Shown in pieces: positions 7,651 through 16,600 of a DNA stretch of 64,000 nucleotides. A program made the position numbers and the translations under genes. Source of the stretch: Rhodosalinus sediminis (GTDB lineage: Bacteria > Pseudomonadota > Alphaproteobacteria > Rhodobacterales > Rhodobacteraceae). The stretch is from positions 281,074 through 345,073 of the forward strand of contig NZ_QOHR01000002.1 of assembly GCF_003385555.1 (NCBI RefSeq), given 5' to 3'. Every line of letters begins with the position of its first letter. Within the stretch, counting starts at the first letter, position 1. Under the pieces are notes generated by a model. The model did not search any database. It saw only the letters and a list, made by a program, of their open reading frames with translations, and was not told the origin of the DNA.

Positions 7651-9846
7651 ATGACCGAATTCACGATGGACAAGGGCGCCGACGGCGTCGCGGTGATCAC
7701 CTGGGACGTGCCGGGGCGGTCGATGAACGTGCTCAGCTTCGAGGCGCTGGAGGAACTCGACCGGCTGATCGACGACGCGCTGGCCGACGACGCGGTGAAG
7801 GGCGTCGTGATCACCTCCGGAAAGAAGGACTTCGCCGGGGGCATGGACCTCAAGGTGCTGGCGCGGATGCGCGACGCGGCGGGCGACGACCCGGCGCAGG
7901 GGCTCTTCGACGGCATCATGCGGATGCATCAGGCCTTGCGGAAGATCGAGCGCGCCGGGATGGACCCCAAGACGCTGAAGGGCGGCAAGCCGATCGCCGC
8001 CGCCCTGCCCGGCACGGCCGTGGGCATCGGGCTGGAGATCCCGCTCGCCACGCACCGCATCTTCGCCGCCGACAACCCCAAGGCGAAGATCGGCCTGCCC
8101 GAGATCAAGGTCGGCATCTTCCCCGGCGCGGGCGGGACGACGCGGCTCGTGCGCAAGCTCGGCGCGATGGCGGCCTCGCCCTATCTCCTCGAGGGCAAGA
8201 CGGTCGATCCGGCGAAGGCGAAATCCGCCGGTATCATCGACGCGGTGGCCGACAATCCGCTCGCCGCGGCGAAGGAGTGGGTGCTGGGCGCGGGCGACGC
8301 CGATATCGTCAAGCCCTGGGACGCGAAGGGCTACAAGATGCCGGGCGGCACGCCCTATCACCCCTCGGGCTTCATGACCTTCGTCGGCGCCTCAACCATG
8401 GTGAACGCACAGACCCATGGCGCCTTCCCGGCGGCGAAGGCGCTCTTGTCGGCGGTCTACGAAGGCGCGCTCGTGCCCTTCGACACGGCGCTCCGGATCG
8501 AAGCGCGGTGGTTCACGCATATCCTGATGAACCCCTCCTCGGCGGCGATGATCCGCTCGCTCTTCGTCAACAAGGAGGCGCTCGAGAAGGGCGCGAACCG
8601 CCCCGAGGCGCCGGACCAGCGGGTGCGGAAGCTGGGCGTCCTCGGCGCGGGCATGATGGGGGCCGGCATCGCGCTCGTCTCGGCGCAGGCGGGCATCGAG
8701 GTCGTGCTCATCGACCGCGATCAATCTGCCGCCGACAAGGGCAAGGCCTATACCGAAAGCTATCTCGAGAAGGGGCAGAAGCGCGGCAAGACCACGCCGG
8801 AGACGGCGGCCGAGACGCTCGCGCGGATCACGCCCACCACCGATTACGCGGCCCTTCAGGGCTGCGATCTGGTGATCGAGGCGGTCTTCGAGGACCCGAA
8901 GATCAAGGCCGAGGTGACGCGAGCGGCAGAGGCGCATCTGCCCGAGGACGCGATCTTCGCCACCAACACCTCGACGCTTCCGATCAGCGATCTGGCCAAG
9001 GCGAGCGCCCGGCCGGAGCAGTTCATCGGCATCCACTTCTTCTCGCCGGTCGAGAAGATGCTCCTCGTCGAGATCATCAAGGGCCGCGAGACGGGCGACC
9101 GCGCGGTGGCCAAGGCGCTCGACTATGTGCGCCAGATCCGCAAGACGCCGATCGCGGTGAACGACGCGCGCTTCTTCTACGCCAACCGCTGCATCATCCC
9201 CTACATCAACGAGGGGATTCGCATGGTCGGCGAAGGCGTGACGCCCGCGCTGATCGAGAACGCGGCGCGCCAGCTCGGCTTTCCCGTGGGGCCGCTGCAA
9301 CTTGTGGACGAAACCTCGATCGACCTCGGCGTGAAGATCGCCAAGGCGACCCGCGCGGCCATGGGCGAGAGCTATCCGGACGACGCGGTGGACGAGGTGC
9401 TCTTCTGGATGGCCGACGAGGGCCGGCTCGGGCGCAAGGCCAACGCCGGCTTCTACGCCTACGACGAGAGCGGCAAGCGCACCGGCCTCTGGGAGGGGCT
9501 CGCGGCGCAGTATCCGCCGGCCGAGGCGCAGCCGGAACTCACGGAGGTGCAGCACCGGCTGATGTTCGCGCAGGTGCTCGAAGCGGTGCGCGCGCTCGAG
9601 GAGGGCGTGCTCGAGGACATCCGCGAGGGCGACGTGGGCGCGATCCTCGGCTGGGGCTTCGCGCCGTGGTCGGGCGGGCCCTTCGGCTGGCTCGACATGC
9701 TGGGCGCGGCGCGCGCGGCCGAGCTCTGCGACGCGCTCTCGGCGACCCACGGCCCGCGCTTCGACTGCCCGGCGCTCCTGCGCGAGATGGCCGACAAGGG
9801 CGAAAGCTTCTACGGCCGCTTCGGCGTCGAGGCCGAGGCCGCCTGA
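7651..9846 (+). CDS. fadB: Multifunctional enoyl-CoA hydratase / 3-hydroxyacyl-CoA dehydrogenase (FadB/FadJ type)
   Basis: A 731-aa bifunctional enzyme. The hydratase domain (about 1-190) holds the two Glu-containing segments GIGLEIPLATHRIFA and LPEIKVGIFPGAGGTTRL. The NAD-binding domain begins at about residue 326 with KLGVLGAGMMGAGIAL. The dehydrogenase catalytic His462 is in GIHFFSPVEKM. The dehydrogenase C-terminal domains complete the protein. The ATG at 7651 follows GGCGAGAGAG and is 11 bases after the thiolase stop. With thiolase and the two acyl-CoA dehydrogenases this gives a complete beta-oxidation spiral in one cluster; the acyl-CoA ligase is not in the window. Confidence 0.94.
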   Translation: MTEFTMDKGADGVAVITWDVPGRSMNVLSFEALEELDRLIDDALADDAVKGVVITSGKKDFAGGMDLKVLARMRDAAGDDPAQGLFDGIMRMHQALRKIERAGMDPKTLKGGKPIAAALPGTAVGIGLEIPLATHRIFAADNPKAKIGLPEIKVGIFPGAGGTTRLVRKLGAMAASPYLLEGKTVDPAKAKSAGIIDAVADNPLAAAKEWVLGAGDADIVKPWDAKGYKMPGGTPYHPSGFMTFVGASTMVNAQTHGAFPAAKALLSAVYEGALVPFDTALRIEARWFTHILMNPSSAAMIRSLFVNKEALEKGANRPEAPDQRVRKLGVLGAGMMGAGIALVSAQAGIEVVLIDRDQSAADKGKAYTESYLEKGQKRGKTTPETAAETLARITPTTDYAALQGCDLVIEAVFEDPKIKAEVTRAAEAHLPEDAIFATNTSTLPISDLAKASARPEQFIGIHFFSPVEKMLLVEIIKGRETGDRAVAKALDYVRQIRKTPIAVNDARFFYANRCIIPYINEGIRMVGEGVTPALIENAARQLGFPVGPLQLVDETSIDLGVKIAKATRAAMGESYPDDAVDEVLFWMADEGRLGRKANAGFYAYDESGKRTGLWEGLAAQYPPAEAQPELTEVQHRLMFAQVLEAVRALEEGVLEDIREGDVGAILGWGFAPWSGGPFGWLDMLGAARAAELCDALSATHGPRFDCPALLREMADKGESFYGRFGVEAEAA

Positions 9847-9858
9847 GACCGGCCGGGC

Positions 9859-9880
9859 GCGGGGGCCGCACGGCCCCCGC
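9859..9880. terminator. Bidirectional terminator between fadB and smpB
   Basis: GCGGGGGCCG (9859-9868) pairs perfectly with CGGCCCCCGC (9871-9880). It lies between two converging genes 43 bases apart, so it probably serves both. Confidence 0.65.
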
Positions 9881-9889
9881 CCACGCGGC

Positions 9890-10372
9890 TCAGCCGTGGT
9901 CCTTCAGCAGGCGCTGCTTCTGGCGCTGCCAGTCGCGCTTGGCCTCGGTCTCGCGCTTGTCGGCCTTCTTCTTGCCCTTGGCGATCGCGATCTTCAGCTT
10001 CGCGATCCCCTTGTGGTTGAAGTAGAGCACCAGCGGCACCAGCGTCAGGCCCTTGCGCTGCGTCTCGTTCCAGAGCCGCGCCAGTTCGCGCCGGTGCACC
10101 AGGAGCTTGCGGCGGCGGCGCTCCTCGTGGCCCCAGGTCCTGGCCTGCTCATAGGGGGCAATGTAGCTGTTGACGAGCCAGAGCTCGCCGTTCTCGACCG
10201 CGGCGTAGCTCTCGGCGATGTTGGCGCCGCCCGCGCGGAGCGACTTCACCTCCGAGCCCTGGAGCGCAATGCCGCATTCGATCTCGTCCTGGATCGCATA
10301 GTCGAAGCGGGCGCGGCGGTTCTCCGCCACGACCTTGTAGTTCTTCGACGCGCTGTCGTCCTTCTTGGCCAT
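9890..10372 (-). CDS. smpB: SsrA-binding protein SmpB
   Basis: A 160-aa RNA-binding protein that delivers tmRNA to stalled ribosomes in trans-translation. The N-terminal [20 protein letters not shown] and the central [12 protein letters not shown] are hallmark SmpB segments; the basic tail ([19 protein letters not shown]) is the decoding helix. Length is typical. The ATG at 10372 is chosen because the protein then starts [20 protein letters not shown], as in relatives. The gene is alone and convergent with fadB. No ssrA gene was recognised in the window. Confidence 0.97.
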   Translation of the reverse strand: MAKKDDSASKNYKVVAENRRARFDYAIQDEIECGIALQGSEVKSLRAGGANIAESYAAVENGELWLVNSYIAPYEQARTWGHEERRRRKLLVHRRELARLWNETQRKGLTLVPLVLYFNHKGIAKLKIAIAKGKKKADKRETEAKRDWQRQKQRLLKDHG

Positions 10373-10494
10373 GGAGGTGCGATGTAAGCGTTCCGGCGGG
10401 CCGTGTCCAAGGGGATGTCGCGCAGGGCGCAGCGCGGCCGCGATTTCCCCGCCCGCGCGCGACGCGACGCTGGACGCGGCGCGCGCCGGTGATA

Positions 10495-10510
10495 GGATTT
10501 GATCAAATCC
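10495..10510. promoter_or_regulatory. Perfect 16-bp palindrome, candidate operator of the aminotransferase gene
   Basis: GGATTTGATCAAATCC reads the same on both strands. It ends 28 bases before the chosen ATG of the aminotransferase, the position of a repressor site over the promoter or transcription start. The binding regulator is unknown; no regulator gene adjoins it. Confidence 0.5.
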
Positions 10511-10538
10511 ACCGATCCCCGGCCGCGGAGTGCAGCGC

Positions 10539-11888
10539 ATGAAGGACGACAACTTCCTCAAGGAGAACAACGCCCGCCACCTCTGGCACCCGATGGGCCA
10601 CCCCGGCGCCGCGCAGGCCGAGGGGCCGCGAATCGTCCGCTCGGCCGAGGGCGTGCGCATCACCGACATCGACGGGCATTCGGCGGTGGACGCCGTGGGC
10701 GGGCTCTGGTGCGTGAACCTCGGCTATTCCAACGACAGGGTGAAGGAGGCGATCGCGCGCCAGCTTTCGGAGTTGCCCTATTATTCCGCCTTCGCGGGCA
10801 CCTCGAACCCCGCGGCGATCGAGGCGAGTTGGGCGGTGCGCGAGTTCTTCGCCGCGGACGGCATGGCGCGCGTCTTCTTCACCTCGGGCGGCTCCGATTC
10901 GGTCGACACCTGCCTGCGCCTCGCGCGGCAGTATCACAAGCTCCGCGGCGAGCCCGGGCGCATCAAGTTCCTGTCGCTCAAGAAGGGCTACCACGGCACC
11001 CACTGGGGCGGCGCGAGCGTGAACGGCAACGCGCGCTTCCGCACCGCCTACGAGCCGATGCTGCCGGGCTGCTTCCACCTGCCCTCGCCCTACACCTACC
11101 GCAACCCCTTCGACGAGACCGACCCCGACCGCCTCGCCGAGCGGATCGCGGCCATGGCCGAGGACGAGATCGCCTTTCAGGACCCCTCGACCATCGCCGC
11201 CTTCATCATGGAGCCGATCCAGGGCGCGGGCGGCGTGATCGTGCCGCCAGCGCGCTTCATGGGGCTCATGCGCGAGATCTGCGACCGCCACGGCATCCTG
11301 ATGATCTCCGACGAGGTGATCACCGGCTTCGGGCGCACCGGCGACTGGTCCGGCGCGCGCCACTGGGGGGTGCAGCCCGACATGATGAGCACCGCCAAGG
11401 GCATCACCTCGGGCTATTTCCCGGTGGGCGCCGCGCTCGTGAACGAGAAGGTGGCCGAGGTCTTCGAGACCGCCGAGGCCGCCGGCGCGATCTATCACGG
11501 CTACACCTACTCGGCGCATCCGGTGGGCGCGGCGGCGGTCATCGCCTGCCTCGAGGAGACGCGGCGCCTCGACACCAAGGCGAACGCGGCGGCGCGGGGC
11601 GCGCAGCTCTTCGAGGGCGCGCGCCGCCTCGCCGAGACGCACGACATCGTGGGGAACGTGCGCGGCGGGCACGGGCTGATGACCGGGGTGGAGATCGTCT
11701 CGGACCGCGCAGCCAAGACGCCGATGGACGCGGCGACCATGCAGCGCATCCATCAGGCGACCTACGAGGCCGGCGCGATGGTGCGGCTCGGCGGGCACAA
11801 CATCCTGATGTCGCCGCCGCTGACGATCACCGAGGGCGAGGTGGACACGATCCTCGCCGCGCTCGACGCGGGCCTCTCCGCCGCCTGA
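10539..11888 (+). CDS. Class III (omega) aminotransferase
   Basis: A 449-aa PLP enzyme of the omega-amino acid:pyruvate aminotransferase group. Visible landmarks are [20 protein letters not shown] (cofactor phosphate region), the PLP-contact Asp in [15 protein letters not shown] and the Schiff-base Lys in [18 protein letters not shown] at 10539 is chosen because GGAG lies eight bases upstream; a GTG at 10530 in frame is less well placed. The substrate cannot be fixed: taurine, beta-alanine and amine donors are all possible. A perfect palindrome sits just upstream, and tandem hairpins follow the gene. Confidence 0.9.
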   Translation: MKDDNFLKENNARHLWHPMGHPGAAQAEGPRIVRSAEGVRITDIDGHSAVDAVGGLWCVNLGYSNDRVKEAIARQLSELPYYSAFAGTSNPAAIEASWAVREFFAADGMARVFFTSGGSDSVDTCLRLARQYHKLRGEPGRIKFLSLKKGYHGTHWGGASVNGNARFRTAYEPMLPGCFHLPSPYTYRNPFDETDPDRLAERIAAMAEDEIAFQDPSTIAAFIMEPIQGAGGVIVPPARFMGLMREICDRHGILMISDEVITGFGRTGDWSGARHWGVQPDMMSTAKGITSGYFPVGAALVNEKVAEVFETAEAAGAIYHGYTYSAHPVGAAAVIACLEETRRLDTKANAAARGAQLFEGARRLAETHDIVGNVRGGHGLMTGVEIVSDRAAKTPMDAATMQRIHQATYEAGAMVRLGGHNILMSPPLTITEGEVDTILAALDAGLSAA

Positions 11889-11918
11889 CCCGGGGCGCGC
11901 CGCCGGCGCCGCCGGGCG

Positions 11919-11965
11919 CCAAGCGGTTTGCAAACCGCTTGGAAGGCGCTTTCCAAGCGCCTTCC
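11919..11965. terminator. Tandem overlapping hairpins between converging genes
   Basis: A perfect 24-base palindrome at 11919-11942 is followed by a 10-bp stem with five-base loop (GGAAGGCGCT at 11941-11950 with AGCGCCTTCC at 11956-11965). A third pairing (CTTGGAA at 11938-11944 with TTCCAAG at 11951-11957) is exclusive with both. It lies between the aminotransferase and the NlpC/P60 gene, which converge, so a two-way terminator is likely. Confidence 0.6.
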
Positions 11966-11972
11966 GCCCCGC

Positions 11973-12788
11973 TCAGGGCCGCCGGTGCGCCGTCACCGGC
12001 CCCTCGCCCGCCGCGGCGATCCGGTCGGTGACGGCGGCGATCTCCTCGACCGTCACGGCCATGTGGTGGGCGTTGGCGTGGATCAGGGTCTCGGCGTCGC
12101 GCACCAGCGCCACGTGACCCTTCCAGAACAGGAGGTCCCCCCGCCGCGGCGGCCCCTGCGCTGCGTCGCCGAGGCTTTCCTGCATGTCCGTGTCGCCCGG
12201 ACAGGCGATCCCGCAGGCGGCGAGCGCCGCCTGCACCAGCCCCGAGCAGTCGATGCCGAAGGCGGAGTTCCCGCCCCAGAGGTAGGGCGCGCCGAGGAAC
12301 CGCTCGGCCACCGCGACCGGGTCCGCCTCCGGCCTCTCCAGCGGCGCGAGGTGGACCCGCGGGACGAAGCCCAGCGGCGTCTCAGCGAAGCGCCCCGCCT
12401 CCCCCGTCACCGTGACCCGCGCCCCGAGGCTGAGGCTCATGCGCTCGCGCGTCTTCATGTCCGGGGCCGGGTAGAGATGCGTCGCGCGCGCAGCCACCCG
12501 GTGCGTCGGCGCGCCCGGCGGGCCGAGCGCGGCCTCGGCGAGGTAGCCCACGTAGCCGTCCTTCGCCGCCTGCACGAAGGCCCAGCCGCCGCGGCGCTCG
12601 TAGATGGTCACCGCCTCGCCCAGAAGACACTGGCGGTCACGCGCGCCACAGGGCGCGGCGAGCAGGTCGGCCACCGGCGCGGCGAGCGTGGCCGCCTCGC
12701 CCGCGACGAAGCGCTCCGCCGCCACCTGCCCGCGCAGATGCGCCGCCGCGACGCGGCCGTTGGCCGGCGTCAGCCGCCGGTCGCTCAC
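11973..12788 (-). CDS. NlpC/P60-family cell-wall hydrolase with SH3-like N-terminus
   Basis: A 271-aa protein. Two SH3b-like segments (about 35-90 and 95-150) precede an NlpC/P60 cysteine peptidase domain (about 155-265). The catalytic Cys181 is in FGIDCSGLVQ, His225 in WKGHVALV and the third polar residue is His237 in LIHANAHH. The family cleaves gamma-D-Glu-diamino acid bonds in peptidoglycan peptides. No signal peptide is visible, so a cytosolic muropeptide-recycling role is likely. The GTG at 12788 overlaps the stop of the upstream aminopeptidase by four bases (GTGA), tying the two as a peptide-degradation operon. Confidence 0.9.
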   Translation of the reverse strand: MSDRRLTPANGRVAAAHLRGQVAAERFVAGEAATLAAPVADLLAAPCGARDRQCLLGEAVTIYERRGGWAFVQAAKDGYVGYLAEAALGPPGAPTHRVAARATHLYPAPDMKTRERMSLSLGARVTVTGEAGRFAETPLGFVPRVHLAPLERPEADPVAVAERFLGAPYLWGGNSAFGIDCSGLVQAALAACGIACPGDTDMQESLGDAAQGPPRRGDLLFWKGHVALVRDAETLIHANAHHMAVTVEEIAAVTDRIAAAGEGPVTAHRRP

Positions 12789-14170
12789 AGCCCGAGCGTG
12801 CCCGGCAGCGCGCCGCGCAGCGCCCGCACCCCCTGCGCCGCGCCGCCCTTGGGCCGGCCCGGCGCCGGCTGCGGCTGCCAGGCGTAGATGTCGAAATGGG
12901 CGTAGGCGCCCGCGCCCTCCGCGAAGCGGTGCAGGAAGAGCGCCGCGGTGATCGACCCCGCGAAACCGCCCGCCGGCGCGTTGTCCAGATCGGCGATGCC
13001 CGGCTCGATCATCGCCTCGTAGGGCGCGTGGAAGGGCATCCGCCAGACCGGATCGGCCCAGAGCGCCGCCTGCTCGGAGAGCGCGGCGGCGAGCCCCTCG
13101 TCGTCGGTGTAGAAGGGGGCGAGGTCCGGCCCCACCGCCGCGCGCGCCGCGCCGGTGAGCGTCGCCATGCTGACGAGCGCCTCGGGCCCCTCCTCGCAGG
13201 CGAGCGCCAGCGCGTCGGCGAGCACCAGCCGCCCCTCGGCGTCGGTGTTGTTCACCTCCACCGTCAGCCCCTTGCGCGACGTCAGGATGTCGCCGGGGCG
13301 GAAGGCGGCGGCGGAGACGGCGTTCTCCACCGCCGGGATCAGCACGCGCAGGCGCACCGGCCAGTCCTCCTCCATGATCGTCTGCGCGAGGCCGAGAACG
13401 TTCGCCGCGCCGCCCATGTCCTTCTTCATCAGCCCCATCGCCTGCGCCGGCTTCAGGTCGAGCCCGCCGGTGTCGAAGCACACCCCCTTGCCCACGAGGG
13501 TCAGGCGCGGGCCGACGTCGCCGTGGCGGATGTCGATCAGCCGCGGCGCCTCCGCCGCCGCGCGGCCCACGGCGTGGATGAGCGGCAGATTTTCCGACAG
13601 GAGCGCCTCGCCGCGCGTCACCTCGATCGACGCGGCGAAGCGCTGCGCGAGCGCGGCCGCCGCGGCCTCGAGCGCCGCGGGCCCCATGTCGGCCGCGGGC
13701 GTGTTGACGAGATCGCGGGTCAGCGCCTCCGCCGCGGCGAGCCGCTCGACGCGCGCGGCGTCCACGCCCCCGGGCGCGACGAGGCGGCGCGCGGGCCGCT
13801 CCGGCCCCTTGCGGTAGCGCGTGAAGGCGTAACCCGAGAACAGCCAGCCCAGCGCCTCGCGCTCGGCGACCTCGGCCGGCAGGCCCTCGGCCAGCCGGTA
13901 GTCGCCCGGCGGCAGCGCCTGCGCGGCGGCGGCGAGCGGGAAACGCTCCCGCGCGCGCGCTTGTCGGTCGCCGTAGCCCGCGAGCGCGCCCGCCGGCCCG
14001 TCGTCGCCGGGCAGGAGCAGCGCCTCGCCGATCCCGGCGCGGAAGCCCGCCGCCTCGACCCAGGCGCGGTGCGCGGCGCCGGGGCCGTCGAGCCAGGCGC
14101 CGAGCGCCTCCTTCTCCAGCACGGTGAGCGGCAGGGCGTCGGCGTCCCCGGGCGCGAAGCGAAGCGGCAT
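12785..14170 (-). CDS. Leucyl aminopeptidase family protein (M17)
   Basis: A 461-aa M17 metallopeptidase that removes N-terminal residues from peptides. An N-terminal non-catalytic domain is followed by NTPAADMGP, the metal and catalytic segment GKGVCFDTGGLDLKPA, MKKDMGGAANV, and the family signature NNTDAEGRL. All look intact. The ATG at 14170 gives MPLRFAPGD. It is coupled to the NlpC/P60 gene by a four-base overlap; together they may degrade cell-wall or dietary peptides to amino acids. Confidence 0.92.
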   Translation of the reverse strand: MPLRFAPGDADALPLTVLEKEALGAWLDGPGAAHRAWVEAAGFRAGIGEALLLPGDDGPAGALAGYGDRQARARERFPLAAAAQALPPGDYRLAEGLPAEVAEREALGWLFSGYAFTRYRKGPERPARRLVAPGGVDAARVERLAAAEALTRDLVNTPAADMGPAALEAAAAALAQRFAASIEVTRGEALLSENLPLIHAVGRAAAEAPRLIDIRHGDVGPRLTLVGKGVCFDTGGLDLKPAQAMGLMKKDMGGAANVLGLAQTIMEEDWPVRLRVLIPAVENAVSAAAFRPGDILTSRKGLTVEVNNTDAEGRLVLADALALACEEGPEALVSMATLTGAARAAVGPDLAPFYTDDEGLAAALSEQAALWADPVWRMPFHAPYEAMIEPGIADLDNAPAGGFAGSITAALFLHRFAEGAGAYAHFDIYAWQPQPAPGRPKGGAAQGVRALRGALPGTLGL

Positions 14171-14253
14171 GGGCGGTCCTTTCCTCTCTGGCGCGGCGAA
14201 GCCTAGGCCGGCGCGGCGCGAAGGTCCACTCGCCGCGGCGCGCGCGCCGGCCC

Positions 14254-14952
14254 TCAGTCGGGGGCGAGCATGTAGCCCTCGCCGCGCACGGTCTGCAGGT
14301 AGCGCGGCTGCTTCGGGTCGGCCTCGATCTTGCGGCGCAGGCGCGTGATCTGCACGTCCACCGCGCGCTCCTGCACCTGATGCCCGTCGCGGCCGAGATC
14401 GGCGACGAGGCGCGCGCGGCTGACCGTCTCGCCGGGCCGGGCCGCGAAGAGCCGCAGGAGCTGCGCCTCGGTCGAGGTCAGGCGCACCGGCTGTTCGCCA
14501 CGCCACAACTCGCCGCGGCCCGGATCGTAGGCCAGCGCGCCGAAGTGCAGGAGGGCGGGCGCCTCCGCGGTCTCCGGCTCCGGCAGGCGCCGCAAGATCG
14601 CGTTGATCCGGAGCAGCAGCTCGCGCGGCTCGAAGGGCTTGGCGAGGTAGTCGTCGGCCCCCGCCTCGAGCCCGGCGATGCGGTGCTCGGTCTCGCCCCG
14701 GGCGGTCAGCAGCAGGACCGGCGTCCGCCGCTCGGCCCTGAGCGCCCGGGTGAAGGCCACGCCGTCCTCGCCGGGCATCATCACGTCGAGCACGATCAGG
14801 TCGAAGTCGAGCCCGGCGAGCAGCCGCCGGGCATGGCCCGCGTCGCGCGCGGTGGTGACGAGGAAACCGTTGCGCGACAGGAACTGGCGCAGGAGCCCGC
14901 GCAGACGTTCGTCGTCGTCCACGATCAGGAGGTGCGTGTCCGTGCCGGTCAT
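14254..14952 (-). CDS. petR: OmpR-family response regulator PetR
   Basis: A 232-aa regulator with a receiver domain (phospho-acceptor Asp56 in IVLDVMMPGEDG, Lys105 in YLAKPFEPREL) and a C-terminal winged helix-turn-helix DNA-binding domain (about 135-230, ending TVRGEGYML). The order MarR-type gene then OmpR-type gene with a four-base overlap matches petP-petR of Rhodobacter capsulatus, where the pair lies upstream of the cytochrome bc1 genes. The bc1 genes are not adjacent here. No histidine kinase is nearby. Confidence 0.85.
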   Translation of the reverse strand: MTGTDTHLLIVDDDERLRGLLRQFLSRNGFLVTTARDAGHARRLLAGLDFDLIVLDVMMPGEDGVAFTRALRAERRTPVLLLTARGETEHRIAGLEAGADDYLAKPFEPRELLLRINAILRRLPEPETAEAPALLHFGALAYDPGRGELWRGEQPVRLTSTEAQLLRLFAARPGETVSRARLVADLGRDGHQVQERAVDVQITRLRRKIEADPKQPRYLQTVRGEGYMLAPD

Positions 14953-15461
14953 CCCCGCCCCTCGCGGAGCGCGCGGTAGTGGCGGCGCATCTCCGGGTCC
15001 ATCATCGCCTCGAGCACGGTGCGGAAGCCCGCCACCGCCTCGGGCCCCGCCGCGCGGTAGGCGGCGCGCATGCGCGCGCGCTGCGCGTCCGAGAGGCGGC
15101 GTTCCAGCTCGGCGCCCGCCTCGGTCAGGTAGAGGTGGCGCTCGCGCTTGTCGCTGCGCCCCACCCGGCTTTCGACGAGGCCGTCGCCGATCAGCGTGCG
15201 CAGCACCCGGTTGAGCGACTGCTTCGTGACGCCGAGGATGGAGAGCAGGTTGTTGACCGTCGTGCCGGGCGCGCCGTTGATGAAATGCAGCGCCCTGTGA
15301 TGCGCACGGCCATAGGCATACTCGGCGAGGATGCGGTCAGGGTCGGCGGTGAAGCCGCGGTAGGCGAAGAACATCGCCTCCACCCCCTGCCGCAACTGCT
15401 CGTCCGTGAGAAAGAGGAGCGTCTCGCTCCCCTGCGCCGTCGCGCTGCGCCCGTCGCTCAT
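14949..15461 (-). CDS. petP: MarR-family regulator PetP
   Basis: A 170-aa winged helix protein with the MarR recognition region (LLSILGVTKQSLNRVLRTLI, about 72-91) and beta-wing (ESRVGRSDKRERHLYLTEAG). It precedes petR with an ATGA overlap and diverges from the branched-chain aminotransferase across 155 bases. In that gap GTCA (15493-15496) and TGAC (15504-15507) form a short inverted repeat that could be an operator. The name follows the conserved petP-petR pairing; its DNA targets are not visible here. Confidence 0.83.
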   Translation of the reverse strand: MSDGRSATAQGSETLLFLTDEQLRQGVEAMFFAYRGFTADPDRILAEYAYGRAHHRALHFINGAPGTTVNNLLSILGVTKQSLNRVLRTLIGDGLVESRVGRSDKRERHLYLTEAGAELERRLSDAQRARMRAAYRAAGPEAVAGFRTVLEAMMDPEMRRHYRALREGRG

Positions 15462-15616
15462 GCCGGCCTCCCTCGCTTTGGATGCATTTTAAGTCAGCGT
15501 TATTGACACTCCAAGCCCCCGTTGGTAGCGAGTCGCGCATTTTGCGCAATTTTATGTCCGCTCCGGACGCAACGCGCGCAACAATCGGCAAGCTCGGGCG
15601 AGGGAAGGCACCGCAG

Positions 15617-16483
15617 ATGACAGGCTACGACGATCGGGACGGGAAGATCTGGCTGGACGGCGCGCTCGTGGACTGGCGCGGGGCGCAGGTGCATGTGCTC
15701 AGCCACGCGCTGCACTACGCGAGTTCGGTCTTCGAGGGCGAACGCGCCTACGGCGGGCGCATCTTCGCGAGCCGCGCGCATTCCGAGCGCCTGATCGCGA
15801 GCGGCACGGCGATCGACATGCCGATCCCCTGGAGCGTCGATCAGATCGAGGCCGCCAAGGCCGAGGTCATGGCCGCGAACGGCCTGTCGGACGCCTACGT
15901 GCGGGCCTTCGCCTGGCGCGGCGCGGGCGAGGACATGGGCGTGAGCTCGGCGCGCAACCCGGTGCGCCTCGCCGTGGCGGCCTGGGAATGGGGCGCCTAC
16001 TACGGCGATTCCAAGACGAAAGGGGCCGCGCTCGACATTTCGCAGTGGAAGCGCCCCTCGCCCGAGACGATCCCGAGCCACGCCAAGGCCGCGGGCCTCT
16101 ACATGATCTGCACGATGTCCAAGCACGCCGCCGAGGCGAAGGGCTTCGCGGACGCGATGATGTTCGACTACCGCGGCTACGTGGCCGAGGCGACGGGGGC
16201 CAACATCTTCTTCGTCAAGGACGGCGAGGTGCACACCCCCCTGCCCGACTGCTTCCTGAACGGCATCACGCGGCAGACGGTGATCGGACTCCTGCGCGAG
16301 CGGAACATCCCCGTGCACGAGCGCCACATCGGGCCCGAGGAGCTCGAGGGGTTCCAGCAGTGCTGGCTCACCGGGACGGCGGCGGAGGTGACGCCCGTCG
16401 GGCATATCGGCGACTACGCCTTCGAGGTCGGCGCGCTGACGCGGGAGATCGCGGAGGCCTACGAGACGCTGGTGCGCGCCTGA
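15617..16483 (+). CDS. ilvE: Branched-chain amino acid aminotransferase
   Basis: A 288-aa fold-type IV PLP aminotransferase that makes or degrades Val, Leu and Ile. VLSHALHYASSVFEGERAY at the N-terminus and YVAEATGANIFFV are hallmark segments; the PLP Lys is in IPSHAKAAGLY. The ATG at 15617 is chosen because AGGGAAGG lies about eight bases upstream and the protein then begins as in relatives; an upstream extension of 45 codons is open but unlike the family. A REP-like element with hairpins follows the gene. Confidence 0.92.
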   Translation: MTGYDDRDGKIWLDGALVDWRGAQVHVLSHALHYASSVFEGERAYGGRIFASRAHSERLIASGTAIDMPIPWSVDQIEAAKAEVMAANGLSDAYVRAFAWRGAGEDMGVSSARNPVRLAVAAWEWGAYYGDSKTKGAALDISQWKRPSPETIPSHAKAAGLYMICTMSKHAAEAKGFADAMMFDYRGYVAEATGANIFFVKDGEVHTPLPDCFLNGITRQTVIGLLRERNIPVHERHIGPEELEGFQQCWLTGTAAEVTPVGHIGDYAFEVGALTREIAEAYETLVRA

Positions 16484-16493
16484 GGCCGTGGCG

Positions 16494-16556
16494 GAGGGGG
16501 GCGCTGCCCCCCTCGGCGGCTGCGCCGCCTCACCCCCCGGAGTATTTGGGCCAAGA
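16494..16556 (+). repeat. REP-like intergenic element, copy C
   Basis: GAGGGGGGC (16494-16502) pairs with GCCCCCCTC (16506-16514), then GGCGGC (16515-16520) pairs with GCCGCC (16524-16529), followed by CACCCCCCGGAGTATTTGGG and CCAAGATGAT. Same architecture as the elements at 5456 and 5698. Positioned just after ilvE, it probably also ends transcription. Confidence 0.65.
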
Positions 16557-16600
16557 TGATGGGGCGGGCCCGGATCGCGCCGGGTGCGTGCCCCGAGGTC

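Noticed and set aside
6763..8361. A 532-codon minus-strand frame opposite thiolase and fadB
   Set aside because: Antisense to two genes with intact catalytic motifs; no ribosome site or domain.
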